NCBI RefSeq assembly: GCF_013401555.1
Contig: NZ_CP058552.1
Coordinates: 1,798,001-1,862,000, forward strand
DNA length: 64,000 bases
Source: Paenibacillus sp. E222
GTDB taxonomy: Bacteria > Bacillota > Bacilli > Paenibacillales > Paenibacillaceae
Direction of reading: 5' to 3'
Shown: positions 37,431 through 48,300 of the stretch, in pieces
How positions within the stretch are numbered: position 1 is the first letter of the stretch
Layout of the letters: each line of letters begins with the position of its first letter
The notes under the pieces: generated by a model
The model's database searches: none
What the model was told of the DNA's origin: nothing
The model's input: the letters and a program-made list of their open reading frames with translations, nothing else
Position numbers and translations under genes: made by a program

Positions 37431-39011
37431 ATGTCCATACATCAGATAGGTCACAAGGTTTCTTTTGCAGATATACAAACGAAGTTGCCTCAGGAAAGTT
37501 GGATGTACACTCATAATGAAGCGCACAACGGTGAATTTGAAGCCGAGGAAGTATGGTTACATTCTGGTGACCTTCATATCGGTGAACTGTTGTTGGATGA
37601 AGGACCTTTCTTGATCTTGGTTGAAGGAAATCTGACAGTGGATCGTTATATTGGAAATACAAGTTCCGACGCGACCAGTTCAAATCTGGTTGTACTTGGG
37701 AATCTTGTGACTCCCTATATGATCGTGGGTGGGCAGGAAATATATATTACAGGTAATCTCTATGTGGAGGATATGTTCTGGGGGGATTATAACCATGGAG
37801 AATTGACAGTGAGAGGGAATGTAGAAGGTGGATTGCTAATAAGTACTGAGCAATATACGATTCAGGTTCAAGGACAGCGTAATGTGAAGCGTCAGCTTGA
37901 AGAATGGGAGGATCTCGGACCATGGCGGGGCTTTGACATGTTGGCGTTATTGGTTCCTGAATGTGTGATTGATGAAGATACAGAGCCGTTTCCTTGGCGA
38001 GAAGAAATGTTAAGGAGGCTGCAGCAAGGACAACCTGTAATCAACCGAAACTACATTCATGCTGATGAATCAGAGCCAGATGTGCCGGATTGGTTCGAAG
38101 ATCATCGGGTTACCGCTGAGAACATAGAGCGTCTTACTCACCCATCTTTGTTACCTGTAAGAGAGGACGATGAGTTACTGAACAGCTATGAATTTTGGTT
38201 GGATGAGCAATTTTGCCGAGTATCGGTCTATGGAGATGAGCATACGGAGGGGTATTTCCGCAGTCTGTATTTTCAGGATGACCACAATTGTGCATTGTTG
38301 CTTAAGATGGAGCCATCAGATCAAGGTTCCAACTCTCCTGATAAACATATCGTACAATCGGGTAAACCTGTCTGGATGATCTCAGGAGCATATCGTTATC
38401 TGCACAATGAGAATTCGGAATGGAGCGTATTCTCGGAGAACTCACCTGCTGATATTCAGCAGTTAAGCGAGCAAGGATGGAGCACCTTGTTGCAGTCTGT
38501 ATCGAATTATCAGTATGCCCGTTCCTTAATTTCGCAACAACTGATCCATGATTTATTAGCACTGCCTGTCGTGGAGCCATATGACGATTATTATGATGAT
38601 GATCGGCACGGACTGTGGATTGGAGAGTTATATTATGCATTTCGACAAGCAGGTCAGATGTTTAATGGTGTTCCCCAGCCAGCCATGCTACGTATTGGAA
38701 GAGAGTATGTGGATGCTCAAGGGGAGACGCAGGTGGAGAAATACTATTATACCCTGCACCAACATGCGGACGGCTCGGAAAGTGTGTTGATCGAATACTC
38801 GGCTCAGAAGAACGAGGATGAAGAAGAAGAATCGTTGTTGCTTGAACTTCATTATATTGGCGGCTCTCAATTACTACATGCCGTTCAATTGCTCGAACGT
38901 GGACGCCAAGTGCTCATTCAAGCAAATGAGGATCTACTGAATGGGGAGCTGCCTTACGCTGCTGAATCATTTGCAAAACGATTTTGGAAATCCAAAGGAT
39001 ACCTGAAATGA
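37431..39011 (+). CDS. Unknown protein with a bactofilin-like repeat N-terminus
   Basis: A 526-residue protein I do not recognise. Residues about 30-135 form short hydrophobic repeats spaced by glycines (ILVEGNLTVDRYIG, LVVLGNLVTPYMIVGG, IYITGNLYVED, LTVRGNVEGG), like the stacked beta-helix of polymer-forming or bactofilin-type proteins. The rest is acidic and Tyr/Trp-rich, with an EDEEEES run near the C-terminus. No signal peptide or membrane segment is visible. The start ATG 37431 has AGGAG 9 bases upstream; TTG 37410 is less likely. It is a single-gene unit ended by a bidirectional terminator. Confidence 0.75.
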   Translation: MSIHQIGHKVSFADIQTKLPQESWMYTHNEAHNGEFEAEEVWLHSGDLHIGELLLDEGPFLILVEGNLTVDRYIGNTSSDATSSNLVVLGNLVTPYMIVGGQEIYITGNLYVEDMFWGDYNHGELTVRGNVEGGLLISTEQYTIQVQGQRNVKRQLEEWEDLGPWRGFDMLALLVPECVIDEDTEPFPWREEMLRRLQQGQPVINRNYIHADESEPDVPDWFEDHRVTAENIERLTHPSLLPVREDDELLNSYEFWLDEQFCRVSVYGDEHTEGYFRSLYFQDDHNCALLLKMEPSDQGSNSPDKHIVQSGKPVWMISGAYRYLHNENSEWSVFSENSPADIQQLSEQGWSTLLQSVSNYQYARSLISQQLIHDLLALPVVEPYDDYYDDDRHGLWIGELYYAFRQAGQMFNGVPQPAMLRIGREYVDAQGETQVEKYYYTLHQHADGSESVLIEYSAQKNEDEEEESLLLELHYIGGSQLLHAVQLLERGRQVLIQANEDLLNGELPYAAESFAKRFWKSKGYLK

Positions 39012-39013
39012 AT

Positions 39014-39053
39014 AAAACAACCTTCACCTCGTTTGCAGAGGGAAGGTTGTTTT
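39014..39053. terminator. Bidirectional terminator between convergent genes
   Basis: AAAACAACCTTC..CCTC pairs with GAGG..AAGGTTGTTTT, with A-rich and T-rich ends on both sides. It stops both the 37431 gene and the leftward ABC exporter gene. Confidence 0.9.
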
Positions 39054-39092
39054 CATTCCGTATTTGCTTTTTTCGATGGTTGCTATGTTAGT

Positions 39093-40805
39093 TTATCCAA
39101 ACTGGGCTTGATGCAGTCGGCTGTACGAGCCTTTGCGCGCGAGTAGCTCTTCATGACTTCCTTGTTCAGTGACGCTGCCATTCTCCACGACTACGATGCG
39201 ATCCGCGTGTCTAATGGTCGCCAGTCGATGGGCAATTACTAATGTTGTACGTCCCTGCGCCAGCTCGGATAAGGCCAGCTGAATGGCGGCTTCCGTCTCG
39301 GTATCGAGTGCGGAAGTGGCTTCATCCAATATTAGAATAGGCGGGTTTTTCAGGATCATTCTTGCGATGGATAGACGCTGCTTCTGTCCACCCGACAATT
39401 TCACGCCACGTTCACCGATCATGGTGTCCAGTCCATCTGGTTGGGATTGTACCAGCTCTTCCAATTGGGCCCGGCGAATGGCTTGCCAGATTTCTTCATC
39501 GGAAGCATTTAGCTTGCCGTATGCAATATTTTCACGAATCGTTCCGTCAAACAGGAAAATATCCTGCTGCACAATCCCGATATGGGAGCGCAGTGATTCC
39601 AGGGTCATGTCCTTCACTGGAATACCATCGATGGAGATATGTCCCGCATCCACATCGTAGAAACGTGGGATCAGACTGCATAGCGTCGTTTTACCTCCGC
39701 CCGAAGGTCCAACCAGAGCAACCGTCTGGCCTGCCTGAACATCCAGATTGACCTGAGACAGCGTACGTTTGTGTTCTCCATAAGAAAAGGTAACGTTATG
39801 GAAGGTAATATCGCCTTTGACATTCGTAATCGGTTTCGCCTGAGGAGTATCTTCTACATCCGGTACAGCCTCAAGCAACTCCAGATAACGTCTGAAACCG
39901 GCGATGCCTTTGGGATAAGTCTCAATGACGGAGTTAATCTTTTCGATCGGTCCGAGGAATACATTGGACAGCATTACAAAAGCGATGAACTCCCCGTAAG
40001 TCATACTTCCTTGAATGACAAACCAGGTTCCACATACCAGTACAAACAGGGATACAAATTTCATCAGAATGAAGCTAAGTGAAGAGTTCCAGGCCATAAT
40101 GCGGTAGGTGATCAGTTTGGTGAGTCTGAAACGTTCGTTGTTCTCAACGAAACGGCCTACTTCATGCTTTTCATTGGCAAAAGCCTGTACCACACGGATG
40201 CCGCTCACATTGTTCTCTACCCGTGCATTATAATCGGCGATATCTGCAAACATACGTTTGAATGCCTTGGACATTTTGCGACTGAAGTACAGTGACAGGT
40301 AGATCATCAGCGGCACAATGATAAACGTCATCACAGCCAGTTGCCAGTTGATGCCCAGCATAATGCCGAAGGCTCCGGCCAGCGTCATCAGGGCAATGAA
40401 CAGATCCTCGGGTCCATGATGCGCAATCTCACCAATATCCATCAGATCATTGGTCATGCGTGATACAAGGTGTCCCGTCTTGTTGTTATCGAAAAAGCGG
40501 AAGGATTGCTTCTGCACACGCTGGAACAGTTCCCGCCGCATATCGGATTCGATGTTAATACCCAGCTTATGCCCCCAGTAGGTGACTGCATAGTGGAAAA
40601 AGGAACTGAGCAGATAGATGCCCAGCAGTCCGGCACAGGCTGATAAAATCATGGACCAGTTGCCTGCGGGAAGCAGCTGATCGACAACTTTGTTTACAGC
40701 CAAGGGAAACGCAAGCTCCAGCAGTGCAGCCAGAATGGCACAGGAGAAGTCCAATATAAAGAGTCCCCGATAAGGACGATAATAAGCCATGAAACGGCGA
40801 AGCAT
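39093..40805 (-). CDS. ABC exporter, fused membrane and ATPase domains
   Basis: A 570-residue half-transporter of the MsbA/LmrA class. Six hydrophobic segments cover residues 1-310; the ATPase domain has Walker A GPSGGGKTT (near 362), signature LSGGQKQRLS, Walker B ILILDEATSALD and the switch His in VIAHRLATIRH. It works as a dimer and exports a drug, lipid or peptide; the sequence does not fix the cargo. It lies about 100 bases after the siderophore-binding protein gene on the same strand, so siderophore-linked export is possible but unproven. Confidence 0.93.
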   Translation of the reverse strand: MLRRFMAYYRPYRGLFILDFSCAILAALLELAFPLAVNKVVDQLLPAGNWSMILSACAGLLGIYLLSSFFHYAVTYWGHKLGINIESDMRRELFQRVQKQSFRFFDNNKTGHLVSRMTNDLMDIGEIAHHGPEDLFIALMTLAGAFGIMLGINWQLAVMTFIIVPLMIYLSLYFSRKMSKAFKRMFADIADYNARVENNVSGIRVVQAFANEKHEVGRFVENNERFRLTKLITYRIMAWNSSLSFILMKFVSLFVLVCGTWFVIQGSMTYGEFIAFVMLSNVFLGPIEKINSVIETYPKGIAGFRRYLELLEAVPDVEDTPQAKPITNVKGDITFHNVTFSYGEHKRTLSQVNLDVQAGQTVALVGPSGGGKTTLCSLIPRFYDVDAGHISIDGIPVKDMTLESLRSHIGIVQQDIFLFDGTIRENIAYGKLNASDEEIWQAIRRAQLEELVQSQPDGLDTMIGERGVKLSGGQKQRLSIARMILKNPPILILDEATSALDTETEAAIQLALSELAQGRTTLVIAHRLATIRHADRIVVVENGSVTEQGSHEELLARKGSYSRLHQAQFG

Positions 40806-40903
40806 ATGTAGCCACTCCTCTCTAACGCAAAAGCCCAGGCAGGCTCATCGGCCTGTCCGGACATTACGTTTCTTCCTATGAAATGATCATTGAATCCATC
40901 CTC

Positions 40904-41911
40904 TTATTTACGATTTTGCTGTGCACGTTCTACGATCATATCGGCAAATTCTTCAGCCTGACCCTGAATCGCAATCGGGTCGAAGTACCAGTAACGGTCC
41001 TCCAGCAATTCATACACTTGATTGTTTTTCACAGCCGGGAGTGATTTCCAGATGGCGTCACCTTGGTAATTTTTATTGTTCTCCCCTACCGTCAGGAAGA
41101 TATGGTCTCCTGCATAATCACCAACGACTTCACGCGAAATCTCTTTCCACTGGGTATCACCCATCAGTTCTTTCTTCGTAATTTCGAGTGGTGTAAGTTC
41201 CAAAGCGCGATAAACGGCCTGTCCACCGCGACCAAAGTTGTCTCCATAACCATAATAGCTCTTGTCTGATACTTCGAGGATGGAGAAGGTTTCCTCGGGT
41301 TTAATGACTGCTTTTACTTTGGTGCGAGCGGCTTCAATACGTTCGTCGTACGTTTTCAGCCAGGTTTCGGCTTCTTCCGATTTGTTCATGAGTTCACCGA
41401 ATCCCCGGATCTCATCATGTACGTTTGTAAATGTACCGTAGGGGATGACAACAGTAGGTGCGATTTTTTGATAACTCTCGATCTCTTCGGCTTGATCAGA
41501 GTAGGTAATGATCAGATCCGGGTCCAACGCGATGACCTTCTCCAGAGATACAGCACCCCGATCACCAATATTTTCTATACCCTCTACCTGATCTGCGTAG
41601 AATGGATTTTCCAGATAATATTGAATAGATCCAACGGGCTTTATACCGAGTGCGAGCAGATCACTAACGTACATATCCGTAACAATCCGTTTCGGTTCAG
41701 CCGGAATTTCCACATCTCCACTTAATGACTTGTAGATCCGCGTAGCACCCGAAGAGTCGGTATTTGTTTCGGTCGAACTTGTTGTCGCTTCTGAACCCGC
41801 TGCTGTGGGTTCCGTTGTGCCGGAACCCGTACCGCTGTTACAGGCAGCCAGGATCATGATGACGGCGAGCATGAGCAGCAAGCCGGAAAAGCGTTTTTTT
41901 GCAGTAAACAT
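40904..41911 (-). CDS. Iron-siderophore binding lipoprotein
   Basis: A 335-residue lipoprotein of the FeuA/FhuD class. The signal peptide ends in the lipobox ILAAC (near 24); a Thr/Ser-rich linker precedes the binding fold, which shows PKRIVTDMYVSDLLALGIKPVG and the Glu residues used for salt bridges to the permease. ATG 41911 has AGGGGGA 9 bases upstream; a longer frame to 41968 lacks an RBS. A Fur box covers the promoter region. No FecCD permease gene is adjacent, so it must feed a permease elsewhere. Confidence 0.92.
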   Translation of the reverse strand: MFTAKKRFSGLLLMLAVIMILAACNSGTGSGTTEPTAAGSEATTSSTETNTDSSGATRIYKSLSGDVEIPAEPKRIVTDMYVSDLLALGIKPVGSIQYYLENPFYADQVEGIENIGDRGAVSLEKVIALDPDLIITYSDQAEEIESYQKIAPTVVIPYGTFTNVHDEIRGFGELMNKSEEAETWLKTYDERIEAARTKVKAVIKPEETFSILEVSDKSYYGYGDNFGRGGQAVYRALELTPLEITKKELMGDTQWKEISREVVGDYAGDHIFLTVGENNKNYQGDAIWKSLPAVKNNQVYELLEDRYWYFDPIAIQGQAEEFADMIVERAQQNRK

Positions 41912-41937
41912 ATGATTGTTCCCCCTGTGTATGTAAT

Positions 41938-41958
41938 CAATAATGATTATTATTCTCA
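41938..41958 (-). promoter_or_regulatory. Fur box before the siderophore-binding protein gene
   Basis: Two overlapping 7-1-7 half-site sets, CAATAATGATTATTA (41938-41952) and TGATTATTATTCTCA (41944-41958), differ from TGATAATNATTATCA at three and two positions. The site lies about 30 bases before the start codon and suggests iron repression. Confidence 0.8.
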
Positions 41959-42008
41959 TTACTAACATAGAGGATGACGTAACATTTGTACATGGACATC
42001 TATGATGA

Positions 42009-43655
42009 CTATTGCATGGACAGATGTGATGTCAGCTTGTGCATGATGTGCTGTAATTGCTCCATAACCGAGATGGGGTCGAATCCATAAAACATATCCG
42101 CATCAATCTCGTACAGTCGCCCTTCCCTTACAGCACTCAAGGTGTTCCAGGAGTCCTGAGCGAACAGCTTGTCCACAGGCTGCTCTGATGATTCCCTGTC
42201 ATAATCAATAAAAATATGATCTGCAGCGTACAAATGAATCTCATTTAGAGGAACATGGATGTAGCCTGTGAGCAGTTGGCCATCCTTTTTCATCCGTGCA
42301 GGAGGCGTGAAGCCCAACGATTGATATAAAATATGAGAAGCTCTGCCCCATCCATGACCATAGATGTACGCTCCACTCTCACCAATCATGAATATACATA
42401 CTGCTGAACCACGTTCACCCATGATCTGATCAAGTGTACGATTGGCCTCTTGCTGAAGCGTATCATAGTGGTCTAACAGCGCACGAGCTTTGGCTTCCAG
42501 GCCTGTGATGCGTCCTAAATGAATGAATTGCTCCTGCCAGTCAAGTTCTTCAAAAGGCATTAAAATAGTTGGGGCAATCTGCCTTAATTCATCCATGCCG
42601 GAATGAGGTGCATATCCAAGGATGAGGTCGGGGCGGGATTCTGAAATCAGATCCGGATGATTCATAAGATCATGCTCATAACACTGATCAAATTGGTCTT
42701 GTCCATTTTCAATAAGTCTACTTTTCATCCATCCTGCAACGGCACCCAGATGCGGGATATGGCCCAGTGCCAGCAAGGAAGCCGTGTAGTTGTATGTAAG
42801 ACTTACGATTTTTTTTGGCATTTTTCGATAGAGGGTCGGTGCGCAACCTACCGTTTGTTTAAATTTTCGACTTAGATAAAAAGTGTCCCTGTATCCAGTC
42901 AATTGCGCAAGTTCCTGCAATGTGGGATTGTCAAATAGCAGGTGTTCCTGGGCAATTCGAATTCTTAGTCGGGTGACATACTCCACAAACGTAAGTCCGG
43001 TGTACTTCTTGAATTCTCTTGAAAAATGCTCTGGACTCACATTAGCCTCTCTCGCTAATTGCTCCCGAGTGAGGGAATGAGTAACCATCTTATGGATGTG
43101 CGTGATAACGAGATCCAGCCAGGAATGATCCTCATGAGCCAAACGCACAGCATGATCTCGCAACGTTTCCAGCAGTTGATAAAACAGCATATGAGGTTTG
43201 AATGGTCCTGACTCATCGCTTTTGGAACAGGCCAGAAATAAGTCGGAGACCAGTTCGGCAATGACGCGGCTCGTAATAGGAACGGAAGGTCCGAACGGCC
43301 AGATTGGTTGGCTGTTATCGGTGTAATCAAAGGCAACGGCTATGCCCTGGACGGGAGATAGCGAGCCTCGTCTATTTTCATGCTGAAGCAGGGTTCCAGC
43401 TTGGCGTACAACAGCGGAGCCGGTATTTACCATCAATTGACCATTCGGACTGATCAGTCTTGACTGACCAGAGGTGATGACATAAAGAACATGCTTGCTG
43501 CTCCACAGTTCATCGATACGGGAGAAGGCTTCCCGATCATGGAGCTGCACCAGATGACAAAGTCTGAACATTGCCGGAGGCACGGTTGTGATTTGATGCA
43601 AGCGGCCGAGCTTGTTCAGGGATGATTTATGAAAGGTTAGATCCAGATTGCTCAT
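42009..43655 (-). CDS. AraC regulator fused to a siderophore-binding domain (Btr-like)
   Basis: A 548-residue protein with an N-terminal cupin-like region, an AraC helix-turn-helix (about 175-275; LAREANVSPEHFSREFKKYTG and the second helix pair GYRDTFYLSRKFKQTVG) and a C-terminal FeuA-like binding domain (about 290-548) without a signal peptide. This is the architecture of B. subtilis Btr, which senses bacillibactin in the cytoplasm and activates uptake genes. It is directly upstream of the siderophore-binding lipoprotein on the same strand and probably activates it. The ligand is unknown. Confidence 0.88.
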   Translation of the reverse strand: MSNLDLTFHKSSLNKLGRLHQITTVPPAMFRLCHLVQLHDREAFSRIDELWSSKHVLYVITSGQSRLISPNGQLMVNTGSAVVRQAGTLLQHENRRGSLSPVQGIAVAFDYTDNSQPIWPFGPSVPITSRVIAELVSDLFLACSKSDESGPFKPHMLFYQLLETLRDHAVRLAHEDHSWLDLVITHIHKMVTHSLTREQLAREANVSPEHFSREFKKYTGLTFVEYVTRLRIRIAQEHLLFDNPTLQELAQLTGYRDTFYLSRKFKQTVGCAPTLYRKMPKKIVSLTYNYTASLLALGHIPHLGAVAGWMKSRLIENGQDQFDQCYEHDLMNHPDLISESRPDLILGYAPHSGMDELRQIAPTILMPFEELDWQEQFIHLGRITGLEAKARALLDHYDTLQQEANRTLDQIMGERGSAVCIFMIGESGAYIYGHGWGRASHILYQSLGFTPPARMKKDGQLLTGYIHVPLNEIHLYAADHIFIDYDRESSEQPVDKLFAQDSWNTLSAVREGRLYEIDADMFYGFDPISVMEQLQHIMHKLTSHLSMQ

Positions 43656-43808
43656 AACATAACGGACTCCTTATAGAGGATTGGACTATTAAGCAGTATA
43701 ATACCACAAAGGTGGAATGGGGACCTTGGAATCATTCCCTTCATATATTTCTGCGGAAAATGGATAAAGAGGTTGAAATCGCTATCAACACCGACTATAA
43801 TGAAAATG

Positions 43809-43822
43809 TCGAAACGTTTCAA
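43809..43822. promoter_or_regulatory. LacI-type palindrome, distal copy
   Basis: TCGAAACGTTTCAA differs by one base from the perfect palindromes at 43984 and 45347. It lies about 290 bases before the lacI start and may help form a repression loop. The 43656-44113 gap holds no gene. Confidence 0.55.
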
Positions 43823-43983
43823 TCTATGGTTTACAGGCATGTTCATTGTGATTTATAATGAATTCTCCCTCTAGTCTAATATTGAAATGTTGTCAATCGA
43901 CCAAGCTATATGTACAATTAAAGGGTGTATGATTCAGCACTGATGCTTAAAAGACGTGAAGAGAGATTTTTTTTGAAAATACT

Positions 43984-43997
43984 TCGAAACGTTTCGA
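43984..43997. promoter_or_regulatory. LacI-family operator before the repressor gene
   Basis: TCGAAACGTTTCGA is a perfect 14-base palindrome with the central CG typical of LacI/CcpA-family operators. It lies 117 bases before the lacI start and suggests autoregulation. Confidence 0.82.
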
Positions 43998-44113
43998 TAG
44001 ATGAGGGATTGATGTCACTCCTATTGAATTAATGAATAGGAATGGGTGGTTGTTGCAACCATTTACAGTATAAAATGATAGGTAACAAGAAAGTTAGAAG
44101 GAGCGAACGTGGA

Positions 44114-45130
44114 ATGGCAACGATTAAGGATGTGGCAAAGCTGGCAGGCGTGGCGCTCTCGACCGCTTCCTATGCACTGAATGGGGACAGCAAGGTAAGT
44201 GCCAAGACCAAGGCTAAAGTGCTGGCGGCAGCACGAGAACTGAATTATCGCAAAAACGGCTTTGCCATGGACCTGAAACGGAGCCGGACGAACACGATTG
44301 CATTGATTCTTACAGATCTGTCGGGTCCGTATTACTCCGAATTGATTCGCAGCGTACAGGACGTAGCGCTGGCTAACGGATATGATCTGATTGCTTGCAG
44401 TTCTATGGGAGGACGCGACTCTACAGCAGTTCGTTTCTTGCGAGAGAAAAGGGTAGATGGCGCTATTATCCTGGCTCATAACATCCATGATGATATTCTG
44501 GTTGAATCTGCAGGTGAACGTTTCCCTATCATTGTGATGGATCGGCAGCTGTCGAGCAGCCATCTGGTCAACGTGCTGGTAGATGGGGAGCAGGGTGGAT
44601 ACCTGGCTACACGTCACCTCATTCAGAAGGGGCATAAGACCATCGCCTATATCAGCGGGCCATCCAATTCTTATGATAATGCTCTGCGTTATCAAGGATA
44701 TTTGCGAGCGATGCAGGAGGCAGGCCTGGAAGAGAAGTCCAAATGGCGCCTAAGCGGTAACTTTGTACGTGAGGGCGGGTATAGTGCAACCAAGATGATG
44801 GTTATGCAGGGCGAGCTTCCATCAGCCGTATTTTACGGGAATGACGAAATGGCGATTGGTGGACTAAAGGCATTTGAAGAGAGCGGTATTTCGGTACCAA
44901 AAAACATTTCGGTCATCGGATTTGATGATATTCAACTGTCGGAATATGTTCATCCTCCGCTTACGACGGTACGGCAGCCCAAGCATGAAGCAGGATCATT
45001 GGCAGGGCATTTGCTCTTCCAGATGCTGAACGGCGAAGCTGTGAATCCATCGTATACGTTAACCATTGATCTGGTGGAGCGCGAGTCTGTACGATCGGTA
45101 CAGGCAGAGTCAGGAAACCAGCCGGCCTAA
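44114..45130 (+). CDS. LacI-family repressor of the oligoglucan locus
   Basis: A 338-residue repressor. The N-terminal helix-turn-helix (TIKDVAKLAGVALSTASYALNG) and hinge precede a periplasmic-binding-protein-like sugar domain (about 60-330, with VIGFDDIQLSEYVHPPLTTV). ATG 44114 has AAGGAGCG upstream; the longer frame from 44042 adds 24 unrelated residues. Identical palindromes lie before this gene and before the GH94 phosphorylase gene 258 bases downstream, so it probably represses both until an oligoglucan is present. Confidence 0.93.
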   Translation: MATIKDVAKLAGVALSTASYALNGDSKVSAKTKAKVLAAARELNYRKNGFAMDLKRSRTNTIALILTDLSGPYYSELIRSVQDVALANGYDLIACSSMGGRDSTAVRFLREKRVDGAIILAHNIHDDILVESAGERFPIIVMDRQLSSSHLVNVLVDGEQGGYLATRHLIQKGHKTIAYISGPSNSYDNALRYQGYLRAMQEAGLEEKSKWRLSGNFVREGGYSATKMMVMQGELPSAVFYGNDEMAIGGLKAFEESGISVPKNISVIGFDDIQLSEYVHPPLTTVRQPKHEAGSLAGHLLFQMLNGEAVNPSYTLTIDLVERESVRSVQAESGNQPA

Positions 45131-45143
45131 GAAGTAACTCTTC

Positions 45144-45195
45144 AGATGGGATATGGTTTGGATACTGCTTACAGAAGTCATACCATATCCGATCT
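45144..45195 (+). other. Strong hairpin between lacI and the phosphorylase gene
   Basis: AGATGGGATATGGT pairs with ACCATATCCGATCT (one mismatch) across a 24-base loop. There is no T-tract, so it may slow read-through or protect the lacI transcript. Confidence 0.5.
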
Positions 45196-45346
45196 GTCTA
45201 AATTTGTGAAGTTGTTCTTTTCCAACTCACATGGTTGTAAAAGGGATTAGCCCTCTTTGAATGGAGAGTTGAATGATGGGGATCACCGTCCGAATTGGCC
45301 AGACAAAGGTCATTTCGCAGAGGACCCCTATTCTTTTTCAGATTTA

Positions 45347-45360
45347 TCGAAACGTTTCGA
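45347..45360. promoter_or_regulatory. LacI-family operator before the phosphorylase gene
   Basis: TCGAAACGTTTCGA is identical to the palindrome at 43984. It lies 28 bases before the phosphorylase ATG, where a bound repressor could block initiation or elongation. Confidence 0.85.
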
Positions 45361-45388
45361 TTTTATACTAATTGAAGGAGTGAATTGC

Positions 45389-48300
45389 ATGACAACGATG
45401 ATTAATGAACCAATCCGGCTGACTGCCGGGGATTTAGACTTTACCTTTTTGAACAGTGGGGACCTGTACCAAGCTAAATCCGGTACGACCATGTTGAATC
45501 AATTGCTCAGCAACCAGATTGATGGATCTTTGAATAACCTGTATCTGCGTGTACACGAGGGAGAGAAAATCAGCTCGTTCCCACTGCTGGGTGTGCGTTC
45601 GAACAGCAAAGTGATCACAAGCAAAGCGCAATCCGGAAATCAACTGATCTGGGAAGGTACAGTACAGCTTGAAGGCAAAGAACAAGGCATTGGCTATCAG
45701 GTTGTGTTTACAGCCACAACGCAAGGCGTCTGGTTCTGGGATGTGAAGCTTACAGGACAGCAACATCACGTTGACGTGGTATATGGACAAGATGTAGGTC
45801 TTGCTGATCCAGGTGCAGTACGCAGCAATGAAGCCTATCTGTCGCAGTATATTGACCATACGGTGTTCGAGGATGAAGCGAAGGGATATGTGGTATGTTC
45901 CCGTCAAAACCAGCCTCAGGGTGGTGCTTTCCCTTACATGCAACAAGGTTCTTTGACTAAGGCAGTTGGTTACTCTACAGACGGATTCCAATTCTTCGGT
46001 CTGTCCTACAAGGAAACGAACCAGCCTGAGAGCCTGAGCCATAATACACTGGCAAATGAGACATACCAGTATGAATTTGCCTACACAGCATTGCAATCGG
46101 AGCGCGTAAACCTGGATGGGGAAGCCCAAGTGGTCTTCTACGGACTGGCCAAAGCAGATCATCCGTCCGGAATTTCCGCTCTGGAATTCGGGGATGAAGT
46201 GACTGCAGCATGGAACGAAGTACAAGCATTGACTGCTCAGCAAGGCGAGACGTTGGAACAGGTGAAACTGTCATCCTTCTTGGGTGAACCGCTTGCTGCG
46301 CTTGATTTGACGCAAGATGAAATTAATGATCTGTTCCCTGACCGTCATCAGGAAGAACGTAGCGGTGATTCGCTGTTATCCTTCTTCACAGGCAGTTATG
46401 AACATATTGTCCTGAAAGCGAAAGAATTGCTCGTAGAGCGTCCGCACGGCCATATCCTGATGAGTGGTGGCAATGTGCAGCTTGGTGCGCAGGTTATTAC
46501 GACGACATCGTATATGTACGGTATTTTCAACTCACAACTCGTAATTGGTAACACCAATTTTAATAAAATGATCAGTAATGCCCGCAACGCATTGAACGTG
46601 CCGAAGACGGCTGGACAACGCATTTATGTGGAAATGGACTCACAATATCGTCTGCTGACGATGCCTTCCCTGTTCGAGATTGGCTTCAACTATGTACGTT
46701 GGATCTACAAAACCGAATCGGATACCATTATCGTGACCAACTACACCGGAGCACACACCACTGAAGTGAGCATGAACGTACGCTCGACAAGTGGCAAAGC
46801 ATATCGTTACCTGGTAACCAACCAAATTACGATGAATGTAAATGAATACGAGTACCCGCTGCATATGACGCAAGATGGCAACACGCTGATCTTCAAGGCT
46901 GATCCGCAAGCGATTAGTGCCGGAACGTATCCTGACCTGCAATACCGCATGTCGGTGGATGGCGCAGCCGTAAATGTTGGAGACGAAACGTTGCTGGCGA
47001 GTGGCATCCGCAGTGGATCTGCATCGCTGGTTACACTTAGTCTGGAAGAAAGTGCAGAATGGACGCTGAAGGTACAAGGCGTATTGGAAGGTCAAGCTAA
47101 AGAAGCAGAAGGTTCTGTAGCAGCAGGCTCCAGCCTTACTTTTGAAGAGGAAGTTCAGGCGTACCGCGAATTCTTCGCAGGCGTAATGAACGGTTTCCGT
47201 TTGTCTCGTGGTGAAGGGCAAAGTGCAGAGGATCTGTTCAAAGTAAATGCGCTGGCTTGGTGGTACACACACAACATGCTGGTTCACTACTCCGTGCCTC
47301 ACGGATTGGAACAGTATGGCGGCGCGGCATGGGGTACACGGGATGTGTGCCAAGGTCCGGTTGAATACTTCATGGCAACGCAAAAATATGAGCAGGTTCG
47401 CGATATCATCAAAATGGTATATACCCACCAATATGAAGATGATGGCAACTGGCCGCAATGGTTCATGTTTGATAAGTATTTTGCCATTCAGCAGGAAGAG
47501 AGCCACGGTGATATCATCGTATGGCCGCTGAAAGTGCTGGCGGACTACCTGACAGCGACTCGTGACTATGCGATTCTGGATGAGAAAGTACCATATACTG
47601 TAAAGCACAGCTTCGGATTCACGGAAGAAACGGCAACTGTATTGGATCACGCGAAAAAAGAGATCGAATATATCCGTTCACACTTCCTGCATGATACGTT
47701 CCTGTCTTCCTACGGAGATGGCGACTGGGATGATACGCTCCAGCCAGCCAATGCACAGCTCAAACAATATATGGTGAGCAGCTGGACCGTTGCTTTGACT
47801 TATCAGTCCGTGAATGTGCTCGCACAGGCGCTGCAACATAAAGACGCTGCATTTGCACAGGAGCTGGACGTTCTGGCTCAAGGCATCCGTGAAGACTTTA
47901 ATCGTTACATGCTGGGTACAGATGTGATCCCAGGTTTCGTATACATGGAAGAAGCGGATCAGGCCAAGCTGATGCTTCACCCAACAGATACGGAGACAGG
48001 CATTCAATATCGCCTTCTGCCGATGACGCGCAGCATGATCGGTGAATTGCTGAATGCAGAACAGGCAGAGTCGCATTACGCATTGATTCGTGAGCAGTTC
48101 CTGTGTCCGGATGGCGTGCGTCTGATGAATCGTCCGGCTCAATATGCAGGCGGTGTGAGCAGCCACTTCAAACGGGCAGAGCAAGCGTCCAACTTCGGTA
48201 GGGAAATTGGTCTGCAATATGTACACGCCCATATCCGTTACGTGGAAGCGATGGCTAAGCTCGGTAAGACGGATCAGGTGTGGAATGGTCTTGCCATGAT

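Noticed and set aside
46640..47650. 336-codon minus-strand frame inside the GH94 gene
   Set aside because: It is antisense to a well-supported enzyme and has Cys/His/Arg-rich shadow composition with no RBS or family motif.
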